Below, piece after piece: positions 14,740 through 23,639 of a stretch of DNA of 64,000 nt; positions within the stretch are counted from its first letter, which is position 1; every line of letters starts with the position of its first letter. The DNA is from Nocardioidaceae bacterium (lineage in GTDB: Bacteria > Actinomycetota > Actinomycetes > Propionibacteriales > Nocardioidaceae), in the NCBI GenBank assembly GCA_020636935.1, contig JACJWW010000003.1:1-64000 (forward strand), in the 5' to 3' direction. Made by a program: the position numbers and the translations under genes. Under the pieces are notes generated by a model. It saw only the letters and a list, made by a program, of their open reading frames with translations. It was not told the origin of the DNA and ran no database searches.

Positions 14740-14785
14740 AAGGCGGGGTGTGATCAGGTCCGTTGACCCGATCACACCCCGCCTT
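14740..14785. terminator. bidirectional intrinsic terminator hairpin
   Basis: AAGGCGGGGTGTGATC (14740-14755) pairs perfectly with 14770-14785. Inside, GGTC and GACC extend the stem around a CGTT loop with one mismatch between. It separates the plus-strand antitoxin remnant from the minus-strand fadB stop at 14846, so it serves convergent transcription. Confidence 0.85.
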
Positions 14786-14845
14786 GTGCGTCTCTGACCC
14801 CTTAGCGGGCCTCACTCAAGGAGCGGGCCCACTCAGGGAGCTGCC

Positions 14846-17023
14846 TCATTCCGGGAATTTGGCGCCCTTCTCGGCCATGTCGACCAGATAGGGGGTCGGC
14901 TCGAAGCGGTCGCCATACTTGGCCGCCAACTCCTTGGCCCGAGCCACGAAGCCCTTCAGCCCCTGGCCGGTCTTGCCGTCGTAGCCCTCCATGAACTGTG
15001 CGGTGCCACCGGTGAGCGCCGGGTAGCCGATGCCCATGATCGAGCCGATATTGGCTGCCGCCGACGACTCGATCACGCCCTCTTCGAAGCACTTGGCGGT
15101 CTCCAAGGCCTCGATGAAGAGATAACGGTCCTTGAGGTCGACGATGTCGGCGGGCTCGTCCTGAGTCGGGAAGAGCTCGGCCAGACCGGTCCACAACTTG
15201 CCGCGTTGGCCGTCGGCGTAGTCATAGAAGCCAGCACCACGCAGACGACCTGGGCGACCTGCCTCGATCATCTTCTCGACCACGTCGTCTGCCGGGTGGG
15301 CGACATAGTCGGCGCCTGCGGCATCCTTGGTGGCCTTGCGAATCTTGGCCATGAGCTCCATGTTGAGCTCATCAGACAGCTGCAAGGTGCCGACCGGGTA
15401 GCCAGCCTGGGTTGCGGCCCGCTCCACTGACATCGGGTGCACGCCCTCGGCCAACATCGCCAGACCTTCGTTGACCATCGTGCCGATCACTCGGCTGGTG
15501 TAGAAGCCACGGCTGTCGTTGACCACGATCGGGGTCTTGCGGATCTGTTGTACGACGTCGAGCGCGCGAGCCACCGACTCATCCGAGGTCTCCTTGCCCT
15601 TGATGATCTCCACCAAAGGCATCTTGTCGACCGGACTGAAGAAGTGCAGGCCCACGAAATCAGCAGGCCGGTTGACTCCCTTGGCCAGCTCGGTGATTGG
15701 CAGGGTCGAGGTGTTTGAGCACAGCAGCGCATCGGGGTTGACGAGGTCTTGGATCTCGGAGAAGACCTGAGCCTTCAACGACGGATCCTCAAAGACCGCC
15801 TCGATCACCAGGTCGCAGCCCTTGAACTCCTGCGGGTCAGTGGTCGCGGTGATCCGGCCCAACAACTCGGCCTTCTTCTCCTCGGTCGAACGACCCCGAG
15901 AGATGGCCTTGTCGAGCAACTTCTCTGAATAGGCCTTGCCCTTGTCGGCCGACTCCTGGGTCACGTCTTTGAGTACGACGTGCATCCCGGCCTTCGCGCA
16001 CGAGTAGGCGATGCCGGCGCCCATCATGCCGGCTCCGAGCACACCGACCTTGGTGGCAGTGAACTTCGGCACATCCTTGGGGCGCAGCGCGCCGCCATTG
16101 ATCGCGGAGAGGTTGAAGAAGAAGGCGGTGATCATGTTTTTGGCATTCGAGCCAGTGATCAGATTGGCCAGATAACGCGACTCGATCCTTGACGCGGTGT
16201 CGACATCGGTCAAGGCACCCTCGACGGCTGCGGACAGGATCGCCTTGGGAGCCGGATAGTCAGCGCCCTTGATCTGCTTGCGCAAGATCGCCGGGAAGGC
16301 AGGCAAGAAGCCAGCCAGCGCCGGGCTGGTCGGCGAACCACCGGGCATCTTGTAGCCCTTGCGATCCCACGGCTGCGAGGCTGCCTCTTCGTTGTCCTTG
16401 TTTTCCAGGATCCACTTCTTTGCCGCCGGCACGAGCTCGTCTTGGGTGGCGACCAGATCATCGATCAGGCCCTTTTCCTTGGCCTTGGCCGGCTTGAAGC
16501 GCGGGCCTTGCAGAAGCACATCCATCAGCGCGCTCTGCAGGCCAAGCATCCGCACGGTGCGGGTCACGCCGCCACCGCCAGGCAGCAGCCCGAGGGTCAC
16601 CTCGGGCAAGCCCAAGTCGATCTTGTTGTCATCGACGGCGATCCGGTGGTGACAGGCCAAGGTGATCTCCAGGCCACCACCGAGAGCGGCACCATTGATC
16701 GCCGCCACGACTGGCTTGCCGAGCAACTCGAGGCGACGCAAGTCGGCCTTGATCTGCTCACCCATCAAAAACACGCCTTCGGCGTCGTCACGCGAAGCGG
16801 CGAGCATGTTCTTGAGGTTGCCGCCAGCGAAGAAGGTCTTCTTCGCAGAGGTGATCACCACACCGGTGATCTGATCCTTCTCGGCGTAGAGCCGGTCGAT
16901 CGCTGCCTTCATCGACTCCTTGTAGAGGTCATTCATCGTGTTGGCGCTGGAGTTGGGGTCATCCAGCGTCAAGGTGACGATGCCGTCGGCGTCGACGTCG
17001 TACTTCACTGCAGTTTCGGTCAT
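14846..17023 (-). CDS. fadB: fatty acid oxidation complex alpha subunit (enoyl-CoA hydratase/3-hydroxyacyl-CoA dehydrogenase)
   Basis: 725 residues. The N-terminal third is an enoyl-CoA hydratase/isomerase ('KKTFFAGGNLKNML', 'AAINGAALGGGLEI', 'LPEVTLGLLPGGGG'). From about residue 325 come the NAD-binding motif 'VGVLGAGMMGAGIA' and the 3-hydroxyacyl-CoA dehydrogenase core ('CSNTSTLPITELA', 'GLHFFSPVDKMPLVEII', 'DSRGFYTSRVI'), then the C-terminal helical repeats. It performs hydration and NAD-dependent oxidation in beta-oxidation. The thiolase gene lies 33 bp upstream on the same strand and would complete the cycle. Confidence 0.95.
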   Translation of the reverse strand: MTETAVKYDVDADGIVTLTLDDPNSSANTMNDLYKESMKAAIDRLYAEKDQITGVVITSAKKTFFAGGNLKNMLAASRDDAEGVFLMGEQIKADLRRLELLGKPVVAAINGAALGGGLEITLACHHRIAVDDNKIDLGLPEVTLGLLPGGGGVTRTVRMLGLQSALMDVLLQGPRFKPAKAKEKGLIDDLVATQDELVPAAKKWILENKDNEEAASQPWDRKGYKMPGGSPTSPALAGFLPAFPAILRKQIKGADYPAPKAILSAAVEGALTDVDTASRIESRYLANLITGSNAKNMITAFFFNLSAINGGALRPKDVPKFTATKVGVLGAGMMGAGIAYSCAKAGMHVVLKDVTQESADKGKAYSEKLLDKAISRGRSTEEKKAELLGRITATTDPQEFKGCDLVIEAVFEDPSLKAQVFSEIQDLVNPDALLCSNTSTLPITELAKGVNRPADFVGLHFFSPVDKMPLVEIIKGKETSDESVARALDVVQQIRKTPIVVNDSRGFYTSRVIGTMVNEGLAMLAEGVHPMSVERAATQAGYPVGTLQLSDELNMELMAKIRKATKDAAGADYVAHPADDVVEKMIEAGRPGRLRGAGFYDYADGQRGKLWTGLAELFPTQDEPADIVDLKDRYLFIEALETAKCFEEGVIESSAAANIGSIMGIGYPALTGGTAQFMEGYDGKTGQGLKGFVARAKELAAKYGDRFEPTPYLVDMAEKGAKFPE

Positions 17024-17056
17024 TTCAAGTCCTTTGGTTGTTCGCTGCTCGGGCGC

Positions 17057-18271
17057 TCAGACGAGCTCGACGATGGTGGCGATGCCCATGCCGCCGCCAA
17101 CACACAGCGTGGCCAGACCACGCTTGAGGTCGCGCCGCTCGAGCTCGTCAATGACAGTGCCCAAGATCATCGCGCCGGTGGCGCCAAGGGGGTGACCCAT
17201 GGCGATCGCGCCGCCGTTGACATTGGTGATCTCATCGCTGATGCCCATGTCTTTCATGAAGCGCATGGCCACGGCCGCGAAGGCCTCGTTGATCTCAAAC
17301 AGATCGATGTCCTTGACCTCCAGGCCGGCCTTCGCCAGCGCCTTGCGGCTGGCCGGAGCCGGGCCGGTCAACATGATCGTGGGGTCGGCGCCCGACACCG
17401 CAGCGGAGACGATCCGGGCTCGTGGAGTCAGGCCGAGGTCCTTGCCGACCTGCTCGTTGCCGATCATCATCAGCGCGGAGCCATCGACGATGCCTGAGGA
17501 GTTGCCCGCGTGGTGCACGTGGTTGATCTCCTCGATCCAGTGGTACTTCTCCAAGGCCACCGAGTCGAAGCCGGCCTGGTCACCGATGCCAGCAAATGAC
17601 GGCTTGAGCTTGGCCATGCCCTCGACCGAAGACTCGGGCTTGATGAACTCATCGCGGTCGAGCACGGTCACGCCGTTGAGGTCTACGACGGGTACGACGG
17701 AGCGCGCGAAGCGACCGTCGGCCCAGGCCTTCGCGGCGCGATGGTTTGACTCGACGGCGAAGGTGTCGACGTCTTCACGGCTGAAGCCTTCGATCGTGGC
17801 GATCAGGTCGGCGCCGATGCCCTGGGGCACGAAGGCAGTGGCAAAAGCGGTGGCCGGGTCGGATGCCCAGGCGCCGCCGTCTTGACCCATGCTGACTCGG
17901 CTCATCGACTCGACGCCGCCGGCCAAGATCAGGTCTTCGAAGCCGCCGCGCACGCGGCTGGCGGCCTGGTTTACGGCCTCAAGCCCAGAGGCGCAAAAGC
18001 GGTTGAGCTGCACACCGGCCACGGTCTCGGGGAGGTTGGCGGCGAGTGCGGCCGTCTTGGCGATGTCACCGCCCTGATCGGCGACGGGGGTGACCACGCC
18101 GAGGACGAGGTCGTCGATGCGCTCAGGGTCGAGCGTGGGATTGCGCTTTTGGATCTCGTCCAAGAGCCCAACAACTAGGTCTACGGGCTTCACCTCATGC
18201 AGGGAGCCGTCCTTCTTGCCTTTGCCGCGGGGGGTGCGGATGGCGTCATACACAAACGCTTCATTGGTCAT
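17057..18271 (-). CDS. fadA: acetyl-CoA C-acyltransferase (thiolase)
   Basis: 404 residues with the three thiolase signatures: acyl-accepting Cys in 'NRFCASGLEAVNQA', 'GGAIAMGHPLGATGA' with the catalytic His, and the second Cys in 'ATLCVGGGMGIA'. It cleaves 3-ketoacyl-CoA with CoA in the last step of beta-oxidation. It lies upstream of fadB in the same transcription unit, 33 bp apart, and 49 bp downstream of the racemase gene, so racemase-fadA-fadB probably form one operon. Confidence 0.95.
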   Translation of the reverse strand: MTNEAFVYDAIRTPRGKGKKDGSLHEVKPVDLVVGLLDEIQKRNPTLDPERIDDLVLGVVTPVADQGGDIAKTAALAANLPETVAGVQLNRFCASGLEAVNQAASRVRGGFEDLILAGGVESMSRVSMGQDGGAWASDPATAFATAFVPQGIGADLIATIEGFSREDVDTFAVESNHRAAKAWADGRFARSVVPVVDLNGVTVLDRDEFIKPESSVEGMAKLKPSFAGIGDQAGFDSVALEKYHWIEEINHVHHAGNSSGIVDGSALMMIGNEQVGKDLGLTPRARIVSAAVSGADPTIMLTGPAPASRKALAKAGLEVKDIDLFEINEAFAAVAMRFMKDMGISDEITNVNGGAIAMGHPLGATGAMILGTVIDELERRDLKRGLATLCVGGGMGIATIVELV

Positions 18272-18320
18272 GAGAGGTGAGTGTATGCGCTATCCCCACC
18301 AAGTCACCCAGTGGCTTGGC

Positions 18321-19475
18321 TCACACCTGTACGGCGACGCCCGCCTCGATCAGACCCTCAACATCGTTGATCCCCCAAGCCTTGAGCGCCTCCGTGGTGT
18401 TGGCGCCAGCAGCGGCTGGCGGATTGGCCCGCAAGGTGGCCTCGGTGCGGGAGAAGCGTGGCGCCGGCGCGGGCTGCTTGAGCCCATCCTTTTCGACGAA
18501 GACGCCGCGATCAACCATGTGCGGGTGCTCCATCGCATCGCTGAGCTTCAAGATCGGAGCGACACACGCGTCGGTGCCCTCGAAGATCTCGGTCCACTCG
18601 GCCTGGGTCTTGGTGATGAACTTCGCCGCGAAGTAGGCGCGCAACTCGTCGTAGGTCGACGGGTCGTAGCGGTCGGGCGCGTCTTCGGCATCGAGCAGCT
18701 TCAACAAGACTTCATAAAACTGCGGCTCCAAAGAGCCCACCGACATGTGCTCGCCATCGGCAGTCTCATAGATGTCGTAGAAGGGCGCGCCACCGTCGAG
18801 CAGGTTGGACACCCGCTCTTCTTTGAGGATGCCACCGGCGAGCATCGAGGCGCCCATCGCGTTGAGTGAAGCGGTGCCGTCGACGATGGCCGCGTCGACG
18901 ACCTGCCCTTGGCCAGACAGTCGCGACTCCAGCACTGCAGCGAGGATGCCGATCACCAAGTACGTCGAGCCGCCACCGAAGTCGCCGACCAGATTGCCGG
19001 GGAACTGCGGCTTGGCCTTCTCCTGACCCAGACCATAAAGGGCCCCGGTGATCGCGATGTAGTTCATGTCGTGGCCAGCAGCCAGAGCCAACGGCCCAGT
19101 CTGCCCCCAACCGGTCATCCGGCCGTAGACCAACTTCGGATTGCGCTCAAGGCACACGTCAGGCCCGATGCCGAGCCGCTCGGTGGTGCCGGGGCGCATG
19201 CCTTCGATCAGCACATCAGCCTGGTCGACCAACTCCAAGACCGTCTCGATCGCCTTGGGGTCCTTGAGATTGAGGGCCACGCTGGGCCGACCCCGATTGA
19301 GCAAATCATGTGGACCGCCGGTGAGGAATTGCCCGCCCGGGCGCTCCACCCGGATTACGTCGGCACCCAGGTCGGCCAAGATCATGCAGGCATGCGGGCT
19401 GGGCCCGATGCCAGCGATCTCGACGACCTTGAGGCCCTTTAGTGGGCCGGTTCCTTGTCCCAACTCAAAAGTCAT
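18321..19475 (-). CDS. mcr: alpha-methylacyl-CoA racemase (CaiB/BaiF family)
   Basis: 384 residues. 'LKVVEIAGIGPSPHACMILADLGADVIRVERPG' (seen in pieces) is the N-terminal CoA-transferase III signature in its AMACR form. The catalytic pair of the mycobacterial racemase (His126/Asp156) corresponds here to H135 ('AAGHDMNYIA') and D165 ('LVGDFGGGS'), with the same 30-residue spacing. It inverts the 2-methyl centre of branched acyl-CoAs so that they can enter beta-oxidation. The start lies 30 bp from the divergent fadH start, with no Shine-Dalgarno, so it may be leaderless. Confidence 0.88.
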   Translation of the reverse strand: MTFELGQGTGPLKGLKVVEIAGIGPSPHACMILADLGADVIRVERPGGQFLTGGPHDLLNRGRPSVALNLKDPKAIETVLELVDQADVLIEGMRPGTTERLGIGPDVCLERNPKLVYGRMTGWGQTGPLALAAGHDMNYIAITGALYGLGQEKAKPQFPGNLVGDFGGGSTYLVIGILAAVLESRLSGQGQVVDAAIVDGTASLNAMGASMLAGGILKEERVSNLLDGGAPFYDIYETADGEHMSVGSLEPQFYEVLLKLLDAEDAPDRYDPSTYDELRAYFAAKFITKTQAEWTEIFEGTDACVAPILKLSDAMEHPHMVDRGVFVEKDGLKQPAPAPRFSRTEATLRANPPAAAGANTTEALKAWGINDVEGLIEAGVAVQV

Positions 19476-19479
19476 GCCG

Positions 19480-19502
19480 CCGATTGTGACACCTACAATC
19501 GG
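19480..19502. promoter_or_regulatory. inverted-repeat operator between divergent racemase and fadH
   Basis: CCGATTGT-N7-ACAATCGG, a perfect 8-bp inverted repeat that fills almost the whole 30-bp gap between the two start codons. Any protein bound here would block both promoters. TetR-type fatty-acid regulators bind sites of this size. No regulator gene is adjacent. Confidence 0.6.
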
Positions 19503-19505
19503 TCA

Positions 19506-21521
19506 ATGGCATATCCACACCTGCTCTCGCCCTTCACCATCGGTGACCTGACTTTGCGCAATCGCGTGGTGATGGGGTCGATGCACACCGGGCTTGAAGA
19601 CTTCTTCTGGGACATCCCGAAGATGGCCGAGTACGTCGCCACTCGCGCCCGCGGTGGGGTCGGCCTGATCATCACTGGCGGCTATTCGCCGACCAAGCGC
19701 GGCTGGCTCAAGCCCTTCGCCAGCGAGATGAGCACCCGGATCCAGGCCGAGCGGCATCGCCGGATCACCGACGCCGTACACGAAGCCGAGGGCGCGATCG
19801 CCCTGCAGGTGCTGCACGCAGGTCGCTATGGCTACACCCCGATGAACCAAGCCCCCAGCAATCTGAAGTCGCCGATCACCCCCTTCCGGCCGAGTGCGAT
19901 GACCACCAAGCAGGTCGACGAGACGGCCACTGCTTTCGCCAAGTCGGCTGCTCTGGCCAAGCGGGCGGGCTATGACGCGGTGGAGATCATGGGCTCGGAG
20001 GGCTATCTGATCAACCAGTTCTTGGCCGCGCGCACCAATGATCGTCGCGACCAGTGGGGCGGCAGCGCCACCAAACGGATGCACTTCCCGGTCGAGATCG
20101 TACGACGTACCCGCGAGCTGGTCGGCCCCGATTTTCCGGTGATCTATCGGATGTCTCTGCTCGACCTGGTCGAAGACGGCCAAAGCTGGGAAGAGACCGT
20201 GGAGTTGGCCCTGCTGGTCGAGCAGGCTGGCGCCTCCCTGATCAACACCGGCATCGGTTGGCACGAAGCGCGAGTGCCGACGATCCTCACCCAGGTGCCG
20301 CGCGCCGCCTGGACCTGGACCACCGAGCGCCTACGCAAAGAAGTGTCGATCCCGCTTTGCGCATCCAACCGGATCAACACCCCCTATGTCGCCGAGCAGA
20401 TCCTCGCCGACGGGATCGCCGACCTGGTGTCAATGGCTCGCCCATTGCTGGCCGACCCAGAATTCGTCAACAAGGCCGCGCAGGGCCGCTCCGATGAGAT
20501 CAACACCTGCATTGCCTGCAACCAGGCCTGCCTTGACCATGCCTTCGAAAACAAGCGCTCAACCTGCCTGGTCAACCCTCGGGCCTGCTACGAGACCGAG
20601 CTGGTGATCAGACCCTTGTCCAAGCCCAAGCGGGTGGCCATTGTCGGAGCCGGAGTCGCTGGGCTGTCGGCAGCCACGTCGTACGCCGAACGCGGCGCCC
20701 GCGTCACGCTTTTCGAGCAGGGCGAGCAGATCGGGGGGCAGTTCCGCTTGGCCATGCAGATCCCGGGCAAGGAGGAGTTCGCCGAGACGCTGCGCTATTA
20801 CCAACGTCAGTTGGAGTTGCATCAAGTCGAGGTCAAACTCAACACCTCGGTCAGCCCGGCTGACTTGATGTCATACGACGAGGTCGTGATCGCCACTGGC
20901 GTAGTGCCACGCATCCCCGACATCCCCGGCATTGAGCGGGCGGTGCCATATAGCGACGTACTCTCCGGCAAGGTCGTGCCTGGCAAGCGGGTGGCCGTGA
21001 TCGGCGCCGGCGGCATCGGCGTGGATGTCTCGATCTGGCTGACCCACACCGAGGAGACCCTCGACGAGTGGTTGGCGCATTGGGGGGTTGGCGACCCGGC
21101 CGAACATCGCGGCGGCCTGCAGCCGCGTGAGCCTCGCAAGGCCGCGCGCGAGGTCTATCTGGTGCAACGCAAGGCCACCCCGATCGGGATCAATCTCGGC
21201 AAGACCAGCGGCTGGGCCCATCGCGACGTGCTCAAGCAGAGCGGCGTCACCTTGATCACCGGCGCGATCTACGAAGACATCGATGAATATGGCTTGCAGA
21301 TCACGGTCAACTCCGAGCCTCACTTGATCCAGGCCGACACCGTGATCGTGTGTGCGGGCCAAGAGTCGGTGCGCGGGTTGTATGACCAACTGCTGGCTCA
21401 GGGCTATCCAGCAGGCCAACTCAAGCTGATCGGCGGCGCCGATGTGGCAGCAGAGCTCGATGCCAAGCGAGCCATCCGCCAAGGCTTGGAGACCGCCATC
21501 GCGGCCAAAGATCTCGCTTGA
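19506..21521 (+). CDS. fadH: NADPH-dependent 2,4-dienoyl-CoA reductase
   Basis: 671 residues from ATG 19506. Residues 1-~360 form the FMN-binding TIM barrel of the old-yellow-enzyme family ('LRNRVVMGSMHTGLED', 'GYDAVEIMGSEGYLINQFL'). The iron-sulfur cluster cysteines are in 'CIACNQACLDHAFENKRSTC' and the following 'VNPRAC'. After these come an FAD-binding motif ('VAIVGAGVAGLSAA') and an NADPH-binding motif ('VAVIGAGGIGVDVS'). It reduces 2,4-dienoyl-CoA from unsaturated fatty acids. It shares a 30-bp divergent promoter region with the racemase. Confidence 0.93.
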   Translation: MAYPHLLSPFTIGDLTLRNRVVMGSMHTGLEDFFWDIPKMAEYVATRARGGVGLIITGGYSPTKRGWLKPFASEMSTRIQAERHRRITDAVHEAEGAIALQVLHAGRYGYTPMNQAPSNLKSPITPFRPSAMTTKQVDETATAFAKSAALAKRAGYDAVEIMGSEGYLINQFLAARTNDRRDQWGGSATKRMHFPVEIVRRTRELVGPDFPVIYRMSLLDLVEDGQSWEETVELALLVEQAGASLINTGIGWHEARVPTILTQVPRAAWTWTTERLRKEVSIPLCASNRINTPYVAEQILADGIADLVSMARPLLADPEFVNKAAQGRSDEINTCIACNQACLDHAFENKRSTCLVNPRACYETELVIRPLSKPKRVAIVGAGVAGLSAATSYAERGARVTLFEQGEQIGGQFRLAMQIPGKEEFAETLRYYQRQLELHQVEVKLNTSVSPADLMSYDEVVIATGVVPRIPDIPGIERAVPYSDVLSGKVVPGKRVAVIGAGGIGVDVSIWLTHTEETLDEWLAHWGVGDPAEHRGGLQPREPRKAAREVYLVQRKATPIGINLGKTSGWAHRDVLKQSGVTLITGAIYEDIDEYGLQITVNSEPHLIQADTVIVCAGQESVRGLYDQLLAQGYPAGQLKLIGGADVAAELDAKRAIRQGLETAIAAKDLA

Positions 21522-21552
21522 TTACCCAGCCCACCTGAGGGCGTGGCGGGCT

Positions 21553-22899
21553 CTAGAGGGCCCTGGCTTTGATCACTTCGGCGTACCACGCGAACGAGTC
21601 ACGTGGACGCCTGGACAAAGTGTCGAAGTCGACCTGCACCAGGCCGAATCGGCTGGACAGGCCTCGCTCCCAATAGCAGCCGTCGAGGAAGGAATCGGCG
21701 TAATAGCCCCGTACGTCGGCACCTGCGTCGATTGCGGCCCGCACGGCACGCAGATGCTCGGCCAAGAAGTGGATCCGCTCAGGGTCTGACGTCTTGCTTC
21801 CTGCCTGTGGCGATGACCCGCCAGGGAATCCGTTCTCCGTCACATACTGGGGTGGCAGGTCAGGATATTTCTCGTGGAAGTAGAGCAACATGTCGGTCAT
21901 GCCTTGCGGATAAACCCCCCAGCCCAGCGTGGTTTGCGGCACTCCGGGGAAGGGCCTGGCCTCGAAGGGGACCTCTGATCCTCGCGGTGCAGCAGCGACA
22001 TTCATCGGGCCGTAGTAGCCGACGCCAAAGAAGTCGAGGGGTTGTTGGATCTCGGCGAGATCGCCGTCTCTCAAGGCGCTCTCCACCAACGGGAGCATCA
22101 TCTCCGGATAGTTCCCGCTGAGCATCGGCTCCACATTGAAGCCATTCCAGAGCACATTGACGAACTCCGCCATGGCCACGTCTGGCTCTTCTGGGCTGGC
22201 GGCATATGCGAGCTGATGGTTTTGATCTGAGCCGACTTGTTTGGCTCCCAAGGCACGCAGGATCGACACCCCTCGCCCGTGGGCGAGGTTGAGATGGTGA
22301 CCCGCGACGAAGCCCTCCATCCCCAGGATCCGGCCCGGAGCGTGATCGCCGATGGCATATCCGATCAGGGCTTGCACATTGGGCGAATAGACCGGGATCC
22401 ATTTGTCGACGCGATCCACAAATCGACCGGCCACTGCTTGCACGTACTCCGCATAGCGCGCCACTGTGTCTCGATTGACCCAGCCATTACCCGGCACTTG
22501 CAGCGCATTGGGCAGATCCCAGTCATAAAGGGATGCAGTCGGGCTGATCCCGCGAGCCAATAGGCCATCGATCAAGCGCTCATAGAAGTCGAGGCCCGCT
22601 GGATTGAGCTCACCTTGACCGAGGGGTTGCACACGGGGCCAACTGATCGAAAACCGGTAGGCATCGACACCAAGGGCCTTGAGGAGGTCGAGGTCTTCGT
22701 CGAGATGGTGGTAGTGATCAGGGCCGATGTCACCAGAGCTGCCATCGACCATCGTCTTGTGCTGGTGTGAAAAGACATCCCAAATGCTGGGCCCCTTGCC
22801 ATCAACTGCGGCAGCACCCTCTATCTGATAGGCATTTGAGGCCACCCCAAACTCAAAATCACCTGGGAATCTCGTTTCGCCCTGTCCCATATGGTTCAT
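21553..22899 (-). CDS. GH1 beta-glucosidase-like protein lacking the acid/base Glu
   Basis: 448 residues with a full GH1 barrel: 'FEFGVASNAYQIEGAA', 'YRFSISWPRVQP', and the nucleophile region 'YVTENGFPGG' (E355). The acid/base motif normally read (T/F)-x-N-E-P is here 'VYSPN' (S172 in place of Glu), and the conserved 'YHWDLP' His is D126. The fold is thus intact, but the usual retaining hydrolysis should be impaired. It may act on substrates that do not need an acid catalyst, perform transfer reactions, or be non-catalytic. The stop converges with fadH 31 bp away; pirin is divergent. Confidence 0.85.
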   Translation of the reverse strand: MNHMGQGETRFPGDFEFGVASNAYQIEGAAAVDGKGPSIWDVFSHQHKTMVDGSSGDIGPDHYHHLDEDLDLLKALGVDAYRFSISWPRVQPLGQGELNPAGLDFYERLIDGLLARGISPTASLYDWDLPNALQVPGNGWVNRDTVARYAEYVQAVAGRFVDRVDKWIPVYSPNVQALIGYAIGDHAPGRILGMEGFVAGHHLNLAHGRGVSILRALGAKQVGSDQNHQLAYAASPEEPDVAMAEFVNVLWNGFNVEPMLSGNYPEMMLPLVESALRDGDLAEIQQPLDFFGVGYYGPMNVAAAPRGSEVPFEARPFPGVPQTTLGWGVYPQGMTDMLLYFHEKYPDLPPQYVTENGFPGGSSPQAGSKTSDPERIHFLAEHLRAVRAAIDAGADVRGYYADSFLDGCYWERGLSSRFGLVQVDFDTLSRRPRDSFAWYAEVIKARAL

Positions 22900-22955
22900 T
22901 CAAGCCGAAATAACGGCTCTACACCGCAAAACTGACAATACGACACGATGGAGTC

Positions 22956-23639
22956 ATGGAAATCGAGTTGACCGGGCCAGACCAGCGTTTCTGCACCCAC
23001 GACGCCGGTCGCACCACCTGGCATGCCTTCTCGTTCGGAGCGCACTATGACCCCACCAATGTCGGCTTCGCGCAACTCGTGGCCCTCAACGACGAGCACC
23101 TGCCCACCGGCAACGGCTACTCGCCGCACCCACACAGCGGGATCGACATCGTCACCGTGGTACTCGAAGGCGCTCTGGAGCACGCCAGCGACGTGGGCTC
23201 TGGGGTGATCACCCCCGGTCAGGTGCAAAGACTCTCGGCCGGAAGCGGCGTCGTACATTCGGAGATGAATGCGGCTAACGGACCGACCCGCTTCTTGCAG
23301 GCCTGGGTGCAGGCCAAGCACCCGGATCGGGCCCCGGCGTACGCCGCTGTCGACCTGGGCGACAACGATGGTTGGACTCGGGCAGCCGGAAGCGGAGATG
23401 CCTTGCTGAGCCTTGATGCTCACCTGGATTTGTGGTTGGCCCCACTCGCGCCCGGCGAGTCCTTGGCGCTGCCCGACCTGCCGACGATGCTGCTCTTCGT
23501 GACCACTGGCACCATCGAGATCGACCAAGATCGCCTCGATGCTGGTGGTCAGGCTCGGATCCACAACGCGGGTGGCGTCGTGGTCACGGCCCAGACCCAG
23601 GCCCACTTGGCCTTGTGGACGTCTAGCCAATCAGTCTGA
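22956..23639 (+). CDS. pirin family bicupin protein
   Basis: 227 residues. The metal-binding cupin motif is 'GYSPHPHSGIDIVTVVLEG', with a second His in 'GSGVVHSEMN' and the Glu two residues on. The C-terminal cupin ('LLFVTTGTIEIDQDRL') lacks metal ligands, as in most pirins. Pirins have been linked to quercetinase activity and to redox sensing; no substrate can be assigned here. The gene ends inside the 3' end of the convergent FAD-protein gene (17-bp overlap). Confidence 0.88.
   Translation: MEIELTGPDQRFCTHDAGRTTWHAFSFGAHYDPTNVGFAQLVALNDEHLPTGNGYSPHPHSGIDIVTVVLEGALEHASDVGSGVITPGQVQRLSAGSGVVHSEMNAANGPTRFLQAWVQAKHPDRAPAYAAVDLGDNDGWTRAAGSGDALLSLDAHLDLWLAPLAPGESLALPDLPTMLLFVTTGTIEIDQDRLDAGGQARIHNAGGVVVTAQTQAHLALWTSSQSV

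Noticed and set aside
16442..17497. Long plus-strand open frame (351 codons) opposite fadB and fadA
   Set aside because: It is a low-complexity, His/Gln/Gly-rich shadow of two well-supported minus-strand genes, a common effect in high-GC DNA.
22896..23630. Minus-strand open frame opposite the pirin gene
   Set aside because: The plus strand encodes a complete pirin with metal ligands; the opposite frame shows no family pattern.
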